Below are positions 1 to 8,892 of a stretch of DNA of 64,000 nucleotides, piece by piece. The position numbers and the translations under genes are program-made. Position 1 is the first letter of the stretch. Each line of letters begins with the position of its first letter. Source of the stretch: Nocardioides marinus. GTDB taxonomy: Bacteria > Actinomycetota > Actinomycetes > Propionibacteriales > Nocardioidaceae. Where the stretch lies: positions 682,001 through 746,000 of the forward strand of contig NZ_JACBZI010000001.1 of NCBI RefSeq assembly GCF_013408145.1, written 5' to 3'. The notes beneath the pieces were generated by a model. The model was not told the origin of the DNA. It saw nothing but the letters and a program-made list of their open reading frames with translations, and did no database searches.

Positions 1-600
1 CTGCTCGCCGACGGTGGTGTAGGAGGAGACCTCGTCGAGCACCGAGTGGGCGCCAGCGGAGAACAGGGTCGCGTTGTTGTCGGTGGGGGAGCCGTTGAGG
101 TAGATCAGGTTGGCCTCCTCCTCGCCCAGGCACTCGGCCAGGCCCTCGCCCTGGAGCGCGCCGACGCGGTTGTTGTCGAAGGAGACGTAGTAGTCGGCGG
201 CCCCACCCAGCGTGAGGCGGTCGTAGTCGATGGTCGCGACACCCTGGCTGGCGGCCTTCTCCTGCAGCGCAGCGCCGGACTCGGAGTCGAGGTTGACGAT
301 GGCCAGGACGGTGACGCCGTCGGCGATCATGCTGTCGGCGATCTGCGCCATGCGGTCGGCGTCGCCCTCGGCGTTCTGGATGTCGTAGTCGACGCCGGCG
401 GCGTCGAAGGCGTCCTCGAGCGCCGGACGGTCGGCGTTCTCCCAGCGGACCGAGGACTTGGTGTCGGGGAGGATCACGCCGATCTTGCCGGCGTCGGACC
501 CGGCGTCGGTACCGGTGTCCTCGGAGTCGCTGCCGCAGGCGCTGATGGCCAGTGCGGAGCACAGGACCCCGGCCAGCACGAGCTTGTTGGTGTGCTTCAC
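1..600 (-). CDS. Sugar ABC transporter substrate-binding lipoprotein (3' part lost at window edge)
   Basis: Periplasmic-type sugar-binding lipoprotein of the ribose/xylose (Peripla_BP_4) class. Only the first 200 codons are in the window. It starts at a GTG with a strong AGGAGG ribosome site about 9 nt upstream. The signal peptide ends in an ISAC lipobox with the lipidated cysteine at residue 22. Then comes an acidic Ser/Asp/Gly linker and a first lobe opening with KIGVILPDTKSSVRWE; the later AIVNLDS and DYDRL segments are typical of ribose- and xylose-binding proteins. An aldose 1-epimerase is divergent, which supports a sugar-uptake role. The exact sugar cannot be read from the sequence. 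The transporter's membrane and ATPase genes would lie to the left, outside the window. Confidence 0.85.
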   Translation of the reverse strand, partial: MKHTNKLVLAGVLCSALAISACGSDSEDTGTDAGSDAGKIGVILPDTKSSVRWENADRPALEDAFDAAGVDYDIQNAEGDADRMAQIADSMIADGVTVLAIVNLDSESGAALQEKAASQGVATIDYDRLTLGGAADYYVSFDNNRVGALQGEGLAECLGEEEANLIYLNGSPTDNNATLFSAGAHSVLDEVSSYTTVGEQ

Positions 601-733
601 GGAAAACACCCTCCTGATGGTGTTCGGGCCTGCCGGGCAGAACGTCCGGCTTTGTTGTGACTCGCAACATATCGAGTGACGGGAGTCACGTCTAGAGGGT
701 GCTGTCAACGACATTTCACGGCAGGATGGGCGT
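601..733. promoter_or_regulatory. Divergent control region between sugar-binding protein and aldose epimerase
   Basis: This 133-bp region separates two divergent genes and is less GC-rich than its surroundings. It holds a TTGACA hexamer on the minus strand (708-703), the inverted repeat GTGAC-GGGA-GTCAC (676-689) and CTCG/CGAG half-sites around CAACATAT (661-676). A sugar-responsive repressor could bind here, but no regulator gene is visible in the window. Confidence 0.4.
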
Positions 734-1735
734 GTGGAGTCGCGAAGCTGGGGCCGGGTGGGCGCGCAGACCGTCACGCAATACGTTGTGGAGAACAACG
801 TATTGCGCCTGGAGGTGCTGTCCACCGGCGCGGCACTGCACCGGCTGCTGGTCCCGGGGCCGACGGGTCCCGAGGACGTCGTCCTGGGCCACCGAGACGC
901 CGCGGCCCAGGCCCGGGACGAGCACTTCGTGGGCGTGGTCGTGGGTCGTTACGCCAACCGCCTCCGCGACGGACTGCTCCGCCTCGACGGGCGCGAGCAC
1001 CGCCTGCTGCGCAACGAGGGGCCCCACACCCTGCACGGGGGCCCGGACGGCTTCGGCCGCCGGCAGTGGTCGGGCCGGGCGCCGACCGGGGACGAGGCCG
1101 ACGATGCCGACGACGCCGTGACGCTGGAGCTGGTGAGCCCCGACGGTGACCAGGGCTTCCCCGGGTGCTTGCGGGCGCAGGTCACCTACGCCGTGCGCGG
1201 GGACGAGGTGGAGGTCGCGCTGCGGGCGACCGCCGACGCGACCACCGTGGTCAACCTGACCCAGCACAGCTACTTCGACCTCGGCGCGGGCGTGGGGGAC
1301 CTCGAGGACCACCGCCTGCGGGTGCCGGCCGTCCTGCGGGTGGCGGTCGACGACGAGCTGCTCCCGGTGGACGAGCGACCCGTCCCGGTGGTGGGGACGC
1401 GATGGGACCTGCGCCACCCGCGACCACTGGAGGAGCGGTGGGACGACTGCTGGGTCCTCGGCGCGCCGGGGATCCGCCGCCTGGCTGCGGTCCTGGAGCA
1501 CCCGCCGACCGGCCGCCGGCTGGAGGTCTCCACCGACGCCCCGGGTCTGCAGGTCTACACCGGCGACGCCCTGCCTGGCCTGCCCGGGAAGGACGGGCGT
1601 CCCCTCGTGCCGCGGGCGGGGGTGGCTCTGGAGGCGCAGGACCTGCCGGACGCTCCCGGTCGACCGGCGTTCTGGCCGCCGGTGCTGCGGCCTGGCGAGG
1701 TGTACGCCCGGACCACCTGGTGGCGCTTCGGCTGA
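734..1735 (+). CDS. Aldose 1-epimerase (galactose mutarotase family)
   Basis: Interconverts alpha and beta anomers of aldoses such as glucose, galactose or xylose in the cytoplasm. The 333 residues match the usual family length. Family motifs are present in order: GRYANRL (71-77), TLHGG with a likely catalytic His101, NLTQHSYFDL (174-183) with His178, and the C-terminal catalytic glutamate in LEAQ (about Glu300). The GTG at 734 has a CAGGA ribosome site. Family similarity only begins near residue 18, so in-frame starts at GTG 788 or TTG 803 are possible; a perfect inverted repeat overlaps those codons. The gene is divergent from a sugar-binding lipoprotein, so it probably processes the imported sugar. 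It ends 6 nt before the end of the convergent fbiC. Confidence 0.88.
   Translation: MESRSWGRVGAQTVTQYVVENNVLRLEVLSTGAALHRLLVPGPTGPEDVVLGHRDAAAQARDEHFVGVVVGRYANRLRDGLLRLDGREHRLLRNEGPHTLHGGPDGFGRRQWSGRAPTGDEADDADDAVTLELVSPDGDQGFPGCLRAQVTYAVRGDEVEVALRATADATTVVNLTQHSYFDLGAGVGDLEDHRLRVPAVLRVAVDDELLPVDERPVPVVGTRWDLRHPRPLEERWDDCWVLGAPGIRRLAAVLEHPPTGRRLEVSTDAPGLQVYTGDALPGLPGKDGRPLVPRAGVALEAQDLPDAPGRPAFWPPVLRPGEVYARTTWWRFG
777..807. repeat. Perfect 13-bp inverted repeat with 5-nt loop in the 5' end of the aldose epimerase gene
   Basis: CGCAATACGTTGT at 777-789 is the exact reverse complement of 795-807, around the loop GGAGA. It is AT-rich compared with the flanks. The loop reads as a Shine-Dalgarno sequence 8 nt before an in-frame TTG at 803. 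It could be an operator or an RNA hairpin acting on translation. Confidence 0.7.
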
Positions 1736-1741
1736 GCCGCC

Positions 1742-4279
1742 TCAGCGGGTGCCGTAGAGGGTGGTGCGCTCGCGCACCGGCCGGTCGATGCCGGCGCCGA
1801 TCTCGACGAGCTCGGCGACGGTCTTGGCCGAGCCGTGCTCGGAGCCGGCCATCCGCGAGATCGTCTCCTCCATCAGCGTGCCGCCGAGGTCGTTGGCACC
1901 GGCGCGCAGCATCGCGCGGGTGCCCTCGACGCCGAGCTTGACCCACGAGGTCTGGATGTTGTCGATGCGCCCGTGCAGCAGGATCCGGGCCATCGCGTGG
2001 ACCGCGAGGTTGTCGCGCATCGTCGGGCCGGGGCGGGCGACGCCGGCGAGGTAGATCGGCGCGGAGGTGTGCACGAAGGGCAGTGGCACGAACTCGGTGA
2101 ACCGGGCCGCACCGTGCTCCAGCGCGGCGTCCTGCATCCGGGAGAGCACCCGCAGGTGCCCCACCCAGTGCCGCGGGTTGTCGACGTGGCCGTACATCAT
2201 CGTCGAGGTCGTCGGCAGCCCGATGCGGTGCGCGGTGGAGACGATGTCCATCCAGGTCCGGGCGGGCAGCTTGCCCTTGGTCAGCACCCAGCGGACCTCG
2301 TCGTCGAGGATCTCCGCGGCGGTGCCGGGCAGCGACCCCAGGCCGGACTCGCGGGCCTTGATGAGGAAGTCCTCCACGGACAGGCCGGTGCGGGCCGTGC
2401 CGTTGACGACCTCCATCGGGGAGAAGGCGTGCACGTGCATCTCCGGCACGCGCTGCTTGACCGCGGTCGCGAGGTCGAAGTACGCCGAGGCCGGCAGGTC
2501 GGGGTCGATCCCGCCCTGCATGCACACCTCGGTCGCGCCCAGGTCCCACGCCTCCGCGGCCCGGTCGGCCACCTCGTCCATCGAGAGCGTGTAGGCGTCG
2601 GCGTCGCTCTTGCGCTGCGCGAAGGCGCAGAAGCGGCAGCCGACGTAGCAGACGTTGGTGAAGTTGATGTTCCGGTTGACCACGTAGGTCACGTCGTCGC
2701 CCACGACCTCGCGGCGCAGGTCGTCGGCCAGCCGGCACACCTGCTCCAGCAGTGGGCCCTCGGCGGTCATCAGCGTCAGTGCGTGCTCGTCGGAGAGGTT
2801 GCCGGGGTCGGCCTCGGCGGCGGCCAGCGCCTCGCGGCCCTCGGTGTGCAGGACGGCCGGGGCTCCGGTGCGACTCGCCGCCTCGCCGACGGAGTCCCAG
2901 TCGCCGTACACGTCGGCGAAGTCCGAGCGCCGGTCCTCGGTGCGGCCCCCTCCTGGCCCCTCTGCGTCGATGGCGGCGAAGAGGTCGGTGCGACCGGTGG
3001 ACTCCAGCCCGCCGTCGGGCTCCTGCCACGCCAGCCCCTCGGGGCGTACGCCGGGTCGCGCGAGCCCCTCGGGAGTGGCCAGGGCAGCCACGTGCGACCG
3101 CACCCGGGGGTCGATCCAGGCCGCGTCACCGCCGAGCGAGGCGCGGACGTACTCCGGGTGGACCGTGAGCCGCGCGGCCAGCTCGAAGCCGGCCTCGGCG
3201 CTGATCTCGCGCAGCCGCTCCAGCGAGGGCCAGGGCCGCTCGGGGTTCACGTGGTCCGGCGTCAGCGGGGACACCCCGCCCCAGTCGTCGACACCGGCGC
3301 CGAGCAGGGCGTGGCACTCGGAGAGGTCGGTGAGGTTCGGCGGGGCCTGGACCCGCGCCCTGGGGCCCAGCACCAGCCGGGTGACGGCGATCGTGGCGAG
3401 GTACTCGTCCAGGCCGAGGTCGTCGGTGTGCCGCATCGCGGTGTCGGGCTTGGCCCGGAAGTTCTGGACGATCACCTCCTGGATCGCCCCGTAGGCCGTT
3501 GCCGAGGCGCGCAGCGCGAAGATCGTCTCGGCCCGCTCGGCCAGGGTCTCGCCGATGCCGACCAGCAGCCCCGTGGTGAACGGGATCGAGAGCCGGCCGG
3601 CATCCTCCAGCACCCGCAGCCGCACGGCCGGGTCCTTGTCGGGCGAGCCGTAGTGGGCCTCGCCCTTGGTCTCGAAGAGCCGCCGCGAGGTCGTCTCGAG
3701 CATCATCCCCATCGACGGGGAGACCGGCTTGAGGCGGTTCATCTCCTCCCACGACATCACGCCGGGGTTGAGGTGGGGCAGCAGTCCGGTCTCCTCCAGC
3801 ACCCGCACCGCCATCGCGCGGACGTAGGCCAGGGTGGAGTCGTAGCCCTGCTCGTCGAGCCAGGCCTGCGCCTCGGGCCAGCGGTCCTCGGGCCGGTCGC
3901 CCAGGGTGAACAGTGCCTCCAGGCACCCCATCGCCGCGCCCTGGGAGGCGATCGCCAGGATCTCGTCGGGGGAGAGGTAGGGCGCCCGACCCTCTCGGGC
4001 CGCCTGACCCGGGGTCTCCACGAACGTGCAGTAGTGGCACCGGTCACGGCACAGTCGCGTGACCGGGATGAACACCTTCGGCGAGTAGGTCACCACCCCC
4101 GGGCGACCGGCCGCCTCCAGGCCCGCGTCGCGCACCCGCGCCGCGGCGGTGCACAACCGGTCGAGGTCCTCACCGGTCGCGGCCAGCAGCACCGTCGCCT
4201 CGGCCGGATCGAGCCGAGCGCCACGCTCGACGCGGGCCAGCGCCCGGCGTACCTGCTGCGGGGTCGGCTGCTCGTCCAT
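1742..4279 (-). CDS. fbiC: Bifunctional FO synthase (5-amino-6-(D-ribitylamino)uracil--tyrosine transferase / 7,8-didemethyl-8-hydroxy-5-deazariboflavin synthase)
   Basis: Makes the FO chromophore of coenzyme F420 from tyrosine and a ribityl-diaminouracil. Two radical SAM enzymes are fused, as is usual in actinobacteria. The N-terminal CofG half carries CxxxCxxC at Cys77/81/84 (CRDRCHYC) and the C-terminal CofH half carries it at Cys544/548/551 (CYVGCRFC). At 845 residues it has the normal fused length. The ATG at 4279 has no ribosome site but a TAGCCT box lies 6 nt upstream, so the mRNA is probably leaderless. An F420-dependent oxidoreductase and an F420:NADPH reductase lie within 7 kb, which gives a local F420 theme. 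Confidence 0.96.
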   Translation of the reverse strand: MDEQPTPQQVRRALARVERGARLDPAEATVLLAATGEDLDRLCTAAARVRDAGLEAAGRPGVVTYSPKVFIPVTRLCRDRCHYCTFVETPGQAAREGRAPYLSPDEILAIASQGAAMGCLEALFTLGDRPEDRWPEAQAWLDEQGYDSTLAYVRAMAVRVLEETGLLPHLNPGVMSWEEMNRLKPVSPSMGMMLETTSRRLFETKGEAHYGSPDKDPAVRLRVLEDAGRLSIPFTTGLLVGIGETLAERAETIFALRASATAYGAIQEVIVQNFRAKPDTAMRHTDDLGLDEYLATIAVTRLVLGPRARVQAPPNLTDLSECHALLGAGVDDWGGVSPLTPDHVNPERPWPSLERLREISAEAGFELAARLTVHPEYVRASLGGDAAWIDPRVRSHVAALATPEGLARPGVRPEGLAWQEPDGGLESTGRTDLFAAIDAEGPGGGRTEDRRSDFADVYGDWDSVGEAASRTGAPAVLHTEGREALAAAEADPGNLSDEHALTLMTAEGPLLEQVCRLADDLRREVVGDDVTYVVNRNINFTNVCYVGCRFCAFAQRKSDADAYTLSMDEVADRAAEAWDLGATEVCMQGGIDPDLPASAYFDLATAVKQRVPEMHVHAFSPMEVVNGTARTGLSVEDFLIKARESGLGSLPGTAAEILDDEVRWVLTKGKLPARTWMDIVSTAHRIGLPTTSTMMYGHVDNPRHWVGHLRVLSRMQDAALEHGAARFTEFVPLPFVHTSAPIYLAGVARPGPTMRDNLAVHAMARILLHGRIDNIQTSWVKLGVEGTRAMLRAGANDLGGTLMEETISRMAGSEHGSAKTVAELVEIGAGIDRPVRERTTLYGTR

Positions 4280-4285
4280 CGACTC

Positions 4286-4291
4286 AGGCTA
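4286..4291 (-). promoter_or_regulatory. -10 box of leaderless fbiC
   Basis: TAGCCT sits 6 nt before the ATG, where transcription would begin at or next to the start codon. There is no ribosome-binding site. Confidence 0.45.
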
Positions 4292-4462
4292 ACGAGCGCG
4301 CCGGCGGCGCCGTGACCTGGCCCACCCGACAAGACAGGTGCTTGACGCGATCGCCGCGTGGCGACCCCGACTGGTCTGGAGGGATCGTCCGGACTTGTTC
4401 GGTCATCGGGCCGTGCCTTTCCCTGGGAGTCGTTCGTTTGGTTGTCTGGAGGCCAGCGGCAC

Positions 4463-4831
4463 ATGGGGAGAGTTGAGCGAGACATGAGCAAGGACGACGG
4501 ACGAGGTCGAGGAGCCCGGATCGGGCGGCTGGGCCTGCTGGTCGGCGGCGCGGCGCTGGTGCTGGTGCCGATCGTGGCTGGCCTGGTGCTGACCTGGCAG
4601 CTGCACCCGTTGCTGGTCGTGCCGGCCTACCTGCTGGGCATCCCGGTGTGGCTGAGCGTGCTCAGCGGGCTCTGGAGCCTGATGTCCCGGTTCCGGCGCT
4701 CGCGCGAGACCGCCCCGATGCCGGTGGTGCGCTCCGAGCTGCGGCTGCCGCTTCCGCGCGGCGAGCGGACCGAGGTCCGCACGCTGCACGCGGAGGCGGC
4801 GCCGCGAGGGCTCAGGACACCCACTCCTTGA
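4463..4831 (+). CDS. Small two-helix membrane protein of unknown function
   Basis: The function is not recognised. The product is about 122 residues. It has a charged N terminus (DMSKDDGRGRGARIG), two hydrophobic segments (LGLLVGGAALVLVPIVAGLV and LLVVPAYLLGIPVWLSVLSG) and an Arg-rich C-terminal tail that should be cytoplasmic. The ATG at 4463 is chosen because GGAGG lies 10 nt upstream; ATG 4484 is an alternative. Its 3' end overlaps the convergent oxidoreductase gene by 20 nt. Upstream, 4280-4462 holds no recognised element. Confidence 0.6.
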   Translation: MGRVERDMSKDDGRGRGARIGRLGLLVGGAALVLVPIVAGLVLTWQLHPLLVVPAYLLGIPVWLSVLSGLWSLMSRFRRSRETAPMPVVRSELRLPLPRGERTEVRTLHAEAAPRGLRTPTP

Positions 4832-5849
4832 TGGCCGCGATGGTGCCGGCCGGGTCGTCGCTGGCCGGCGTCACCGACAGGTTCGTCACGCCGGACTCCC
4901 GGAAGGCCGCGATCCGCTCCTTGACGTAGGACTCGGGACCGACCAGGTTGCCGGCCTCCAGCCACTCCAGCGGGACCAGTGCCTCGGCCTCCTTCTTCTT
5001 GCCCGAGAGGTAGAGGTCCTGGATCTCCTTGGCCTCCTTCTCGAAGCCGTACTCGCATGCCAGCTGGTTGTAGAAGTTCTTGTCCCGCGCTCCCATGCCG
5101 CCGACGTACAGCGCGTACATCGGGCGCATGAAGTCCAGCAGCGCCTTGGTCTCCGGACCCTCGCCGATCGCGACCATGCCGCCCGCGCAGATCTCCAGCG
5201 GGGCCAGGTCGGCCGAGCGCTTCGCGGCTCCCCGGGCCAGCGGCTCGCCCCAGACCTGCTGGGCCTTCTCGGGGTAGTAGAGGAACGGCAGCCAGCCGTC
5301 GGCCACCTCGGCGGTCATCGCGACGTTCTTGTCGCCCAGCGCCGCGACCCACAGCGGCACCTGGGGGCGCTCGGGGCGGTTGAGCAGCTTCAGCGGCTTG
5401 CCCAGCCCGAGGCCCTGCCCCTCGGGCAGCGGCACCGAGAACGTCCTGCCCTGGTAGTCCAGCTTCTCGTGGCGCAGCCCCATCCGCAGCACGTCGATGA
5501 CCTCGCGGGTGCGGGTGAGCGGTCGGTCGTAGGGCATCCCGTGGAAGCCCTCGATCACCTGCGGGCCCGAGGCGCCCAGGCCGATGACGGCGCGCCCCCC
5601 GGAGACGTTGTCCAGGCCGGCGGCGGTCTGCAGCAGCGCGCCCGGCGTGCGGGAGTAGACGTTGAGGATGCCCGCGCCGATCTGGACGGTCTCGGTCTTG
5701 GCGGCGAGGTAGCCCATCAGGGTCGGGGCGTCGAAGCCGTACGGCTCGGCGACCCAGATCAGGTCCAGGCCCGCCTTCTCCAGGCCGGCGACCTGGTCGG
5801 CGGTCTCGCGCGGGTTGCCGGCGTAGACGAGCGGCATCGACAGCTTCAT
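4812..5849 (-). CDS. LLM-class F420-dependent oxidoreductase
   Basis: Luciferase-like TIM-barrel protein (345 residues) expected to use reduced F420 to reduce or oxidise a small molecule; the substrate is unknown. The N terminus KLSMPLVYAGNPRETADQV, the IGAGILNVYSRTP strand and the VIGLGASGPQVIEGFHG motif are typical of actinobacterial F420-dependent LLM proteins. The ATG at 5849 is preceded by a perfect GGAGG with 5-nt spacing, so the upstream GTG at 5861, which overlaps that ribosome site, is rejected. A perfect 11-bp inverted repeat lies about 33 nt before the start and probably controls the gene. The neighbours fbiC and the F420:NADPH reductase fit this cofactor. Confidence 0.87.
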   Translation of the reverse strand: MKLSMPLVYAGNPRETADQVAGLEKAGLDLIWVAEPYGFDAPTLMGYLAAKTETVQIGAGILNVYSRTPGALLQTAAGLDNVSGGRAVIGLGASGPQVIEGFHGMPYDRPLTRTREVIDVLRMGLRHEKLDYQGRTFSVPLPEGQGLGLGKPLKLLNRPERPQVPLWVAALGDKNVAMTAEVADGWLPFLYYPEKAQQVWGEPLARGAAKRSADLAPLEICAGGMVAIGEGPETKALLDFMRPMYALYVGGMGARDKNFYNQLACEYGFEKEAKEIQDLYLSGKKKEAEALVPLEWLEAGNLVGPESYVKERIAAFRESGVTNLSVTPASDDPAGTIAAIKEWVS

Positions 5850-5881
5850 GGGGACCTCCACGGCTCCGGGGTGGTGTACGT

Positions 5882-5910
5882 CGATCGTGACAGTAGCAGT
5901 GTCACGATCG
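5882..5910. promoter_or_regulatory. Operator-like perfect inverted repeat upstream of the LLM oxidoreductase
   Basis: CGATCGTGACA (5882-5892) and TGTCACGATCG (5900-5910) are exact reverse complements around a 7-nt centre. The GTGACA/TGTCAC half-sites resemble TetR-family operators. It lies in the short gap between the LLM gene start and the end of the acyltransferase gene. No TetR gene is adjacent. Confidence 0.65.
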
Positions 5911-5930
5911 CTCGTGGAGGGAGACGTGGC

Positions 5931-8033
5931 TCACCCCTCGGTGAGCCCCAGGGCCCGCCCGAGGGCCCCGGCCAGCGCGGCGGCGTACTCGGTCGTGAGG
6001 TGGTCGGTGTCGCGGTAGGACAGCGTGCCGCCGATGACCACGGGGCACATGTCCTGCCAGCACAGCCAGGGGGTGGGGTCGACGACGTCGGCGTCGTGGA
6101 GCAGCGCCACCTTGACCGCCACGTCGCCGAGCAGGGTGGAGCGCTCCACGGGGGTGAACATGCAGTCCAGCAGGCTCGGGCGCGAGCTGGTGAGGCAGTC
6201 GCCGGGGTCGTGCCCGGCCTTCGGGACGTCGCGGATGAGGACGGTGCGCTCCGCGGCGGTGTCCAGCTCGTCGAAGAGCGAGTCGTAGCCGTCCTCCAGG
6301 ACGTCGGCGACCTCGTCGAGCTGCTCGCGACGCTCACCGTCGACCCAGACCCCGTTGACCGGGGGCGAGGAGGCCACGATCGCGAGGTCGGGGGAGAGCG
6401 CGGCGACCGTGGTCATGCTCCACTCCTGGAACTCCTCGCACGCCTCGAAGACCACCGCCTCGCGCACCGGCGCCACGGTGACGTGAGCGGCCGGGCACTG
6501 CGGCTTGACGAGGTAGTAGGCGCGCCACCCGTGCTCGGAGGCGATCTGCTCCAGCGCCGGGATCCAGGCGCGGGCGTGGGAGTCGCCGAGCAGCACCAGG
6601 GTGCGGTCGCCGGTGGAGTCCCCGCGCGGGCACAGGGCCCGCACGTCGTCGTCCTCGTAGTCGCAGGCGCCCACGTCGGCGATCGAGCTGCGCAGGTTGA
6701 GCAGGTCCGGGGTGAGGTCGGAGGGGATGTCGACCTCGTTGCGGGCCGCCTCCACCGAGGCACGGACCAGGGCGACGGTGCGCTCGTGCTCCGCGAGCCG
6801 GGCGGCCTCGTCGAGGGTGATCGCGGGGTTGTCGCCGGACTCGCCCCCCTGGACGCCGGTCCACCACCAGCCGCCGGCCACCGTGGCGGCGACGAGCACC
6901 AGGCTGGCCGGGTAGAGCAGCAGGCTGCGCGGGGCGGGCAGCCTGCGCGCCGGGACGCCGGTGCGGAACGGCTGCTCGACGAAGCGGTAGGTCAGCGCGG
7001 CCAGGTTGACCACGACGAGCACGACGGCGGCGGTCTCGACCGTCGTGAGGTCGCGCCCGGCGTTGCGCTCGGTCAGCACCAGCGCGGGCCAGTGCCACAG
7101 GTACAGCGAGAACGACCAGTCGCCCACGCGGCGCATCACCGGGTTGTCCAGCAGCCACCGCACCGGCACGAACAGCAGCCCGGGGGCCGACCCGGCCAGC
7201 AGCAGGGCAGCCGTGCCGAGGACCGGCAGGGCGGCGGCGTACCCGGGGAAGGGGGTGGTCTCGTCGATGACCACCACGGCCGCGGCGACCGCGGCGAGGC
7301 CACCCAGGGAGAGCAGCCAGCCGACCGGGCGGGGGATCCGGGGCGCGAGTCGCGGTGCGAGCAGCGCGACGACGGCCCCGATCGCCAGCTCCCACACCCG
7401 CGCCGGGGTCGAGAAGTACGCCGACGTGGGCGAGGTCGTCGTGACGTGGACCGACCAGGCGAAGGACGCGGCCGTCACCGCCAGCAGCACGGCCAGCACG
7501 GAGCCGCGGGCCAGGCGCTGCTGCTTCCCGCGGCGGCTGAGGACGCGCGCCGCGACCGTGACCGCGATCAGCAGCAGCGGCCAGACGACGTAGAACTGCT
7601 CCTCGACGGCCAGCGACCAGTAGTGCTGGAGCGGGGAGGGGCCGGTCTCGGCGGCGAAGTAGTAGACGCCCTGCTGGGCGAAGTGGACGTTGGCCAGGAA
7701 GGCGGCCGACCAAGCCGCGTCGTCGAGGACGTCACGCGCGTCGATGACGGTCGTCCAGAACAACGACATCACCACGGTCGCGACCAGCACCACGGTCGCC
7801 GCGGGCAGGATGCGGCGCGCCCGGCGGGCCCAGAAGCCGCTCAGCGACAGCGTCCCGCCCCGCTCGAGCTCGGCGAAGAGCAGCCCGGAGATCAAGAAGC
7901 CGGAGATGACGAAGAAGACGTCGACGCCGACGAAGCCGCCGGGCAGGTGCGGGACCCCCGCGTGGGCGGCGACGACCGTGAGGACTGCGACGGCGCGCAG
8001 CCCCTGGACATCACCGCGGAACGCGCCGGACAC
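5931..8033 (-). CDS. Membrane acyltransferase 3 / SGNH-domain protein (OafA/YrhL-like)
   Basis: Predicted O-acetyltransferase of surface glycans, about 700 residues. The N-terminal half is an acyltransferase-3 domain that opens with RGDVQGLRAVAVLTVVAAHA, followed by GGFVGVDVFFVISGFLISG and about ten membrane helices. The C-terminal half is an extracytoplasmic SGNH domain with GDSHARAW (Ser485) and a DTDHL catalytic Asp/His block near residue 676. The GTG at 8033 is chosen because the family begins there and a TACCGT box lies 7 nt upstream; the longer in-frame ATG at 8129 would add a non-homologous 32-residue leader. The target polymer is unknown. Confidence 0.88.
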   Translation of the reverse strand: MSGAFRGDVQGLRAVAVLTVVAAHAGVPHLPGGFVGVDVFFVISGFLISGLLFAELERGGTLSLSGFWARRARRILPAATVVLVATVVMSLFWTTVIDARDVLDDAAWSAAFLANVHFAQQGVYYFAAETGPSPLQHYWSLAVEEQFYVVWPLLLIAVTVAARVLSRRGKQQRLARGSVLAVLLAVTAASFAWSVHVTTTSPTSAYFSTPARVWELAIGAVVALLAPRLAPRIPRPVGWLLSLGGLAAVAAAVVVIDETTPFPGYAAALPVLGTAALLLAGSAPGLLFVPVRWLLDNPVMRRVGDWSFSLYLWHWPALVLTERNAGRDLTTVETAAVVLVVVNLAALTYRFVEQPFRTGVPARRLPAPRSLLLYPASLVLVAATVAGGWWWTGVQGGESGDNPAITLDEAARLAEHERTVALVRASVEAARNEVDIPSDLTPDLLNLRSSIADVGACDYEDDDVRALCPRGDSTGDRTLVLLGDSHARAWIPALEQIASEHGWRAYYLVKPQCPAAHVTVAPVREAVVFEACEEFQEWSMTTVAALSPDLAIVASSPPVNGVWVDGERREQLDEVADVLEDGYDSLFDELDTAAERTVLIRDVPKAGHDPGDCLTSSRPSLLDCMFTPVERSTLLGDVAVKVALLHDADVVDPTPWLCWQDMCPVVIGGTLSYRDTDHLTTEYAAALAGALGRALGLTEG

Positions 8034-8040
8034 GCTGAGG

Positions 8041-8046
8041 ACGGTA
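8041..8046 (-). promoter_or_regulatory. -10 box of the leaderless SGNH acyltransferase gene
   Basis: TACCGT lies 7 nt before the GTG at 8033 and there is no ribosome site. It supports the shorter start. Confidence 0.4.
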
Positions 8047-8131
8047 TCAAGGGGTGACGCGGCACGAGCCCGATGCGCGCCGGGTGCGAGGATCCGGTCC
8101 GACCCGTCCGCGTCCCCGGAGAGGACCACTC

Positions 8132-8821
8132 GTGAGCGAGACCCCCACCACCTACCGCGTCGCCGTCATGGGAGGCACCGGTCCCCAGGGCAAGGGACTG
8201 GGCTACCGCTTCGCCCGCGCCGGCCACGACGTCGTGCTGGGCTCGCGGGCCGCCGAGAAGGCCGTGCCGGTCGCCGCCGAGGTCACCGAGCGCCTCGCAG
8301 GGGTCGAGGGGGCGGGCACCGTGACCGGTGCCGCCAACGCCGACGCCTGCGAGCAGGCCGACGTCGTGCTGCTGGCCGTCCCCTACGACGGCCACGACGA
8401 GCTGGTCGCCTCGCTGCCGCTGGCCGGGAAGACCGTCATCTCCTGCGTGAACCCGCTGGCCTTCGACAAGCGCGGCGCCCACGGCCGCGTCGTCGACGGC
8501 GGCGAGGGCTCGGCCGCCGAGGAGGCCCAGCGGCTGCAGCCCGAGGCCACCGTCGTCGGTGCCTTCCACAACGTCTCGGCCGTCCTGCTCTGGGGCGAGG
8601 ACGACTTCCTCGACGAGGACGTCCTGGTCGTCGGCGACGTGCTCGAGGCCAAGGAGGTCGCCATGGACCTCGCCGCCTCGGTCACCGGCCGCCGCGGCAT
8701 CGACGGCGGCAAGCTGCGCCTGGCGCGCCAGCTGGAGCCGTTCACCGCGGTGCTGATCTCGATCAACCGCAAGTACAAGACCCACGCCGGACTGCGGATC
8801 ACCGGCCTCGAGGGCCACTGA
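8132..8821 (+). CDS. npdG: NADPH-dependent F420 reductase (F420H2:NADP+ oxidoreductase)
   Basis: Transfers hydride between NADPH and coenzyme F420. The 230-residue protein opens with a Rossmann fold with GGTGPQGKGLG (14-24) and the NADP-specific VVLGSRAAEKA turn. It then carries VVLLAVPYDGH, ISCVNPLAFDK, VVGAFHNVSA and a C-terminal LEPFTAVLISINR block, as in Fno/NpdG. The GTG at 8132 follows GGAGAGGA with 6-nt spacing, which rules out the upstream in-frame codons. It sits beside the fbiC and LLM oxidoreductase genes and would keep F420 reduced for them. Confidence 0.9.
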   Translation: MSETPTTYRVAVMGGTGPQGKGLGYRFARAGHDVVLGSRAAEKAVPVAAEVTERLAGVEGAGTVTGAANADACEQADVVLLAVPYDGHDELVASLPLAGKTVISCVNPLAFDKRGAHGRVVDGGEGSAAEEAQRLQPEATVVGAFHNVSAVLLWGEDDFLDEDVLVVGDVLEAKEVAMDLAASVTGRRGIDGGKLRLARQLEPFTAVLISINRKYKTHAGLRITGLEGH

Positions 8822-8853
8822 TCACCTGACGTTCACCCGACCGTTCACCTCGG
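8820..8853 (+). promoter_or_regulatory. PHO-box-like triple direct repeat upstream of the glycerophosphodiesterase
   Basis: Three direct repeats read GATCACCTGAC, GTTCACCCGACC and GTTCACCTCGG, with TCACC at 8822, 8833 and 8845. Actinobacterial PhoP boxes are tandem GTTCACC-like units at an 11-nt period; here the periods are 11 and 12 nt. The downstream gene encodes a phosphodiester-releasing enzyme, a classic Pho target. Confidence 0.45.
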
Positions 8854-8892
8854 TGTCGCCGGGCTGAGGGCCGGGCCTCGCACCGTGGTGGG

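Noticed and set aside
1835..4315. 826-codon plus-strand frame opposite fbiC
   Set aside because: Shadow of fbiC; composition is Arg/Gly/Val-rich without motifs.
5469..8057. Long plus-strand open frame opposite the SGNH acyltransferase
   Set aside because: Gly/Arg/His-rich low-complexity translation with no domain; it mirrors a real gene in GC-rich DNA.
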